Assembly: GCF_001644645.1 (NCBI RefSeq)
Contig: NZ_CP011390.1
Coordinates: 3,220,001-3,284,000, forward strand
Reading direction: 5' to 3'
DNA length: 64,000 bases
Source: Flavisolibacter tropicus
GTDB taxonomy: Bacteria > Bacteroidota > Bacteroidia > Chitinophagales > Chitinophagaceae
The first letter of the stretch is position 1; each line of letters begins with the position of its first letter. Made by a program: the position numbers and the translations under genes. Below the pieces are notes generated by a model. It saw nothing but the letters and a program-made list of their open reading frames with translations. It searched no databases and had not been told where the DNA came from. Below, piece by piece: positions 62,701 to 64,000 of this stretch.

Positions 62701-63060
62701 GTTTTCCGGAAAGCCATCAGATCTTGTATTAATATCCTTTGTAAGCTGGAAAGCCGACGATGCAGTTACTGGCAGTTTTGCTGCTTGAGCAGACTGGTTG
62801 GAAAGCGTTTGGCCAGTGACTGAATAATTTGAAATTCTTTGGCCAGGAGCATGCCGGACAAACTGTTTCATGACAGTATCATACGAAACAGATGGCAGAT
62901 CCCCTTTTTTCTGGTTATAGTAATTAAATAACTGTACATCTCTGCTGTTGACAGCAGGTGGCGGCAACTTTTTACCATACGGCAACTGCGCCATGGTTAC
63001 CGTTACAGATCCCAGTAGATAAAGCAACCAACAGGACAAACGTCTAGAGTTCATAAACAT
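59773..63060 (-). CDS. ELWxxDGT-repeat protein secreted by type IX system
   Basis: The 1,095-aa protein has a signal peptide (about residues 1-24) and about 17 repeats built around ELWxSDGTxxGT followed by a short beta stretch (for example ELWRSDGTTAGTYLVKDINP). Copies have drifted to ELYKSDGTAAGT, AIYKTNGASAGL and similar. Such repeats probably form a beta-propeller or solenoid. The last 80 residues (AELYPNPAKDKAVLHI ... GVYMVTVNTDKGSKMYQLVKE) are a type A T9SS sorting domain, so the protein is exported across the outer membrane and attached or released. The role is unknown; adhesion is a common guess. It is flanked by near-identical terminators. Confidence 0.92.
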   Translation of the reverse strand: MFMNSRRLSCWLLYLLGSVTVTMAQLPYGKKLPPPAVNSRDVQLFNYYNQKKGDLPSVSYDTVMKQFVRHAPGQRISNYSVTGQTLSNQSAQAAKLPVTASSAFQLTKDINTRSDGFPENNPANAFYSFAVLNNVSYFFSNDGIHGNELWRSDGTTAGTYLVKDINPFGDASSGGANIIAANGLLFFAASTGDYGLEPWVSDGTEAGTHLLKDINFANSSGYPSQFVDVNGVVFFTVTINGTNDQLWKTDGTEDGTVLVKDFLQSFIGYRIFELMEANNLAYFIVYTWNTGFQLFRSDGTDIGTYLVRDIGWNTDFDGITAPSQLTEYNNALYFSANDNSGRKLWVSDGTFDGTMPAPGNNDILMQENYNNIYKNYPYRILNNVIYFAGYTFTDGGGLYKYDAVNGAVLVKDLTDVPDSPFDDVVDFVVPVDFTIVNDKLFFKVISNIGGSHDQLWITNGQADQTQLIKEFPSDQGTYPYNFFNGNGVLYFVVNNYADYGTELWSSDGSSGGTSVVKDINPGKLSAYPDDLTFCNGKLLFRADSDAGTELWSSAGSAASTVLVKDINTTTTNGSDAGYMFKGIGLTEYGIVFNAFTPSLGGELYKSDGTAAGTGLLNDIAAGADWSYPNNYMYKNKVTYFIGDDVNGTAIYKTNGASAGLQRITPYINRQQYFVVNYNITDQGLILYTLGNHYTGDALELWRSNGTEAGTFLLTTNLSYYNNNYIEVIGNTAFFIAGDFNTGYELWKSDGTVAGTKMVKDINPGFGGSDPYSFYVYKNTLYFGAYDGTGIDFHRSLWKSDGTEKGTVKLKAIEPTYYQSYFNTEPQHVFQESGGTLYFTATEYNTYGNELWKTNGTDAGTKLVKDINPYTGSFPNYLTDLKGTLYFFADDGVAGLELWTTNGTEKGTAMIKDITPGFGSSYSSLCTAGGKLFFMNNTTFPAKLWSSEGTAATTKEVVDDGLVGLTDISQLTASGNKLFFGAYTKKYGREMYVGDAATSKLNASMVQAANKPIEIAPVFEAELYPNPAKDKAVLHIQRDIENATISIVDMNGKTIWQKNVRKQTTIQLPVSTLTAGVYMVTVNTDKGSKMYQLVKE

Positions 63061-63290
63061 TATTTTGACATGAGGAAAAATGCAATGAAGGTTAGACTTA
63101 CAGGTGGCTTAGATAGAGTAAAGGCTAACTGCCTAGGTCTGAAACTACATTCGGGAGGCCATGGCGAAAAACCACAGTAACGTTAGAGCGAGCTAATAGC
63201 AAGTGCACTATTAAGTTACCACCTTTTTATGTGCAATACAATCAAACGGTTTAAAACCTTGCATTCTTATAAGAAAGGCTAACCGAAGGG

Positions 63291-63318
63291 AATTTGAAAT
63301 TTGAAATTTGAAATTTCT
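63291..63318. repeat. 7-bp tandem array AATTTGA
   Basis: Three exact copies of AATTTGA followed by AATTTCT, total 28 bp. It shares the 7-bp period, but not the unit sequence, with the arrays at 37.1-37.4 kb. Confidence 0.85.
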
Positions 63319-63348
63319 GTCCCTCTAAACTTCACAGGCCTTCTACAA

Positions 63349-63383
63349 ACAAAAAGAGCTGGCATTACACCAGCTCTTTTTGT
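63349..63383 (-). terminator. Terminator after outer-membrane efflux factor gene
   Basis: ACAAAAAGAGCTGG (63349-63362) and CCAGCTCTTTTTGT (63370-63383) form a perfect 14-bp stem just past the stop at 63402. Confidence 0.9.
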
Positions 63384-63401
63384 TTTTAGTTGTTTTCACT
63401 T

Positions 63402-64000
63402 TTACTGCCAACCACCACCTAGATCGCGGTAGATATTGACAACAGCATTTAACTGCGCTTTCTTCGTTTCTATCAATTCCAGTTTGGACTCTAATGCATC
63501 CCGCTGTGTCATTAACACCTCCAGGTAATCAGCCCGGGCATTATTGAACAACGTATTAGCGATATCAATCGACTTGGTAAGTGCATTCACTTCTCTGGAC
63601 TTCAGATCGTAGCTCTTTTCCAGGTTACTGATCCGGGAAAGCTGTGTAGACACTTCCAGGTAGCCATTCAAAATACTACGCTCATAGTTGTACATCGCCT
63701 GCACTTGTTTGGCACTCGCATTATTAAATTCTGCTTTGATCGCATTACGGTTAATCAACGGCCCTGCCAGGTCGCCTGCCAGGGAGTACAATAACGACTC
63801 TGGCATACGCATTAAATAGGTTGGCTTAAATGCCTGGAAACCTAATGCAGCTGAAATCTCTAACGAGGGATAAAATTCCGCACGTGCCACTTTCACATCC
63901 AGCTTGGCAGCCTCCAGCTCCAATTCCGCCTGGCGGATATCTGGTCTGTTAGCGAGCAACTGAGATGGAATACCTGCTTGTACGGTAGCCGGTACCAGGT
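63402..64000 (-). CDS. RND efflux outer-membrane factor, C-terminal part (5' end outside window)
   Basis: The open frame runs in from the right edge, so only the last 199 codons are seen. Sequence from the edge reads LVPATVQAGIPSQLLANRPD, followed by IRQAELELEAAKLDVKVARA, the highly conserved lipoprotein-type OMF block (PSxLLxxRPDI). A long helical hairpin follows, with LEVSTQLSRISNLEKSYDLK and YLEVLMTQRDALESKLEL, ending in LNAVVNIYRDLGGGWQ. It forms the trimeric tunnel of a tripartite efflux pump; the adaptor and inner-membrane pump genes are expected upstream beyond the window. It appears unrelated to the glycan genes. Confidence 0.93.
   Translation of the reverse strand, partial: LVPATVQAGIPSQLLANRPDIRQAELELEAAKLDVKVARAEFYPSLEISAALGFQAFKPTYLMRMPESLLYSLAGDLAGPLINRNAIKAEFNNASAKQVQAMYNYERSILNGYLEVSTQLSRISNLEKSYDLKSREVNALTKSIDIANTLFNNARADYLEVLMTQRDALESKLELIETKKAQLNAVVNIYRDLGGGWQ

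Larger units (their letters stand above)
63061..63401. other. Intergenic region upstream of ELWxxDGT gene
   Basis: The 341-bp gap holds a 7-bp tandem array at 63291-63318 (AATTTGA three times, then AATTTCT) and the terminator of the efflux gene. No gene or shared promoter copy is seen. Confidence 0.65.

Noticed and set aside
1..64000. tRNA, rRNA or riboswitch
   Set aside because: I looked through the intergenic gaps for cloverleaf or known riboswitch cores and saw none; a covariance-model scan would be needed to exclude weak cases.

Overview
The window looks like a chromosomal segment of an aerobic Bacteroidota, most likely of the Chitinophagaceae type. Supporting signs are two SusC/SusD pairs, DUF4998/DUF4959-type surface lipoproteins, a type IX secretion tail, LytTR two-component genes, AraC control, and -7 promoter elements of the TAnnTTTx type. 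The species cannot be named from sequence alone.

Layout. (1) 1-2017, minus: L-fuconate dehydratase (cut by the left edge) behind a short-chain dehydrogenase. (2) 2251-8469, plus: a GH38-like alpha-mannosidase and a GH2 beta-galactosidase. (3) 8527-16556, minus: an eight-gene operon of altronate-type dehydratase, 2-keto-3-deoxy-L-fuconate dehydrogenase, diketo-deoxy-fuconate hydrolase, L-fuconolactonase, L-fucose dehydrogenase and LutA-LutB-LutC. With the dehydratase in (1) it encodes the whole non-phosphorylated L-fucose route to pyruvate plus L-lactate, and then lactate oxidation. (4) 16606-21113: a TonB-dependent receptor-like protein divergent from a LytS-type kinase and LytTR regulator, with a 21-bp-period operator between them. 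(5) 21308-37065, minus: the saccharolytic operon of GH29, S1 sulfatase, GH29, an unclassified 836-aa probable glycosidase, S1 sulfatase, beta-helix (GH141-like) protein, a formylglycine-generating enzyme made as a lipoprotein, GH20 and GH125. (6) 37135-40949: a nuclease-family gene in a repeat-rich island, a GH43-like beta-propeller enzyme and an AraC regulator. (7) 41052-53069, minus: two SusC/SusD transport operons. (8) 53239-64000: serine hydrolase, GH18 enzyme, unknown membrane and lipoproteins, a methyltransferase, a giant ELWxxDGT-repeat T9SS cargo and the end of an efflux outer-membrane factor.

Together, regions 1-7 form a polysaccharide utilisation system for a sulfated, fucose-containing glycan. 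The enzyme mix (two fucosidases including an alpha-1,3/4 type, GlcNAc-sulfatase-like enzyme, beta-galactosidase, beta-hexosaminidase, alpha-mannosidases, GH18) fits a complex glycoprotein-type glycan at least as well as fucoidan. SusC/D import oligomers, periplasmic enzymes and FGE-activated sulfatases trim them, and released L-fucose is oxidised in the cytoplasm.

The strongest new observation is a shared promoter architecture found eight times: two direct half-sites TCYAT(T/C) spaced exactly 21 bp apart, then a TAnnTTTA-like -7 element 27-28 bp further on. It precedes both susC genes, the GH18 gene, the SDR-fuconate dehydratase pair, the fucose-lactate operon, the GH29/sulfatase operon, the GH43-like gene and the GH38-GH2 pair. 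This implies one regulon, plausibly run by an AraC-type activator. Other points of interest are the lipoprotein FGE, a fucose dehydrogenase whose catalytic Lys is Asn, an unclassified glycosidase, and several intergenic arrays that all share a 7-bp period.
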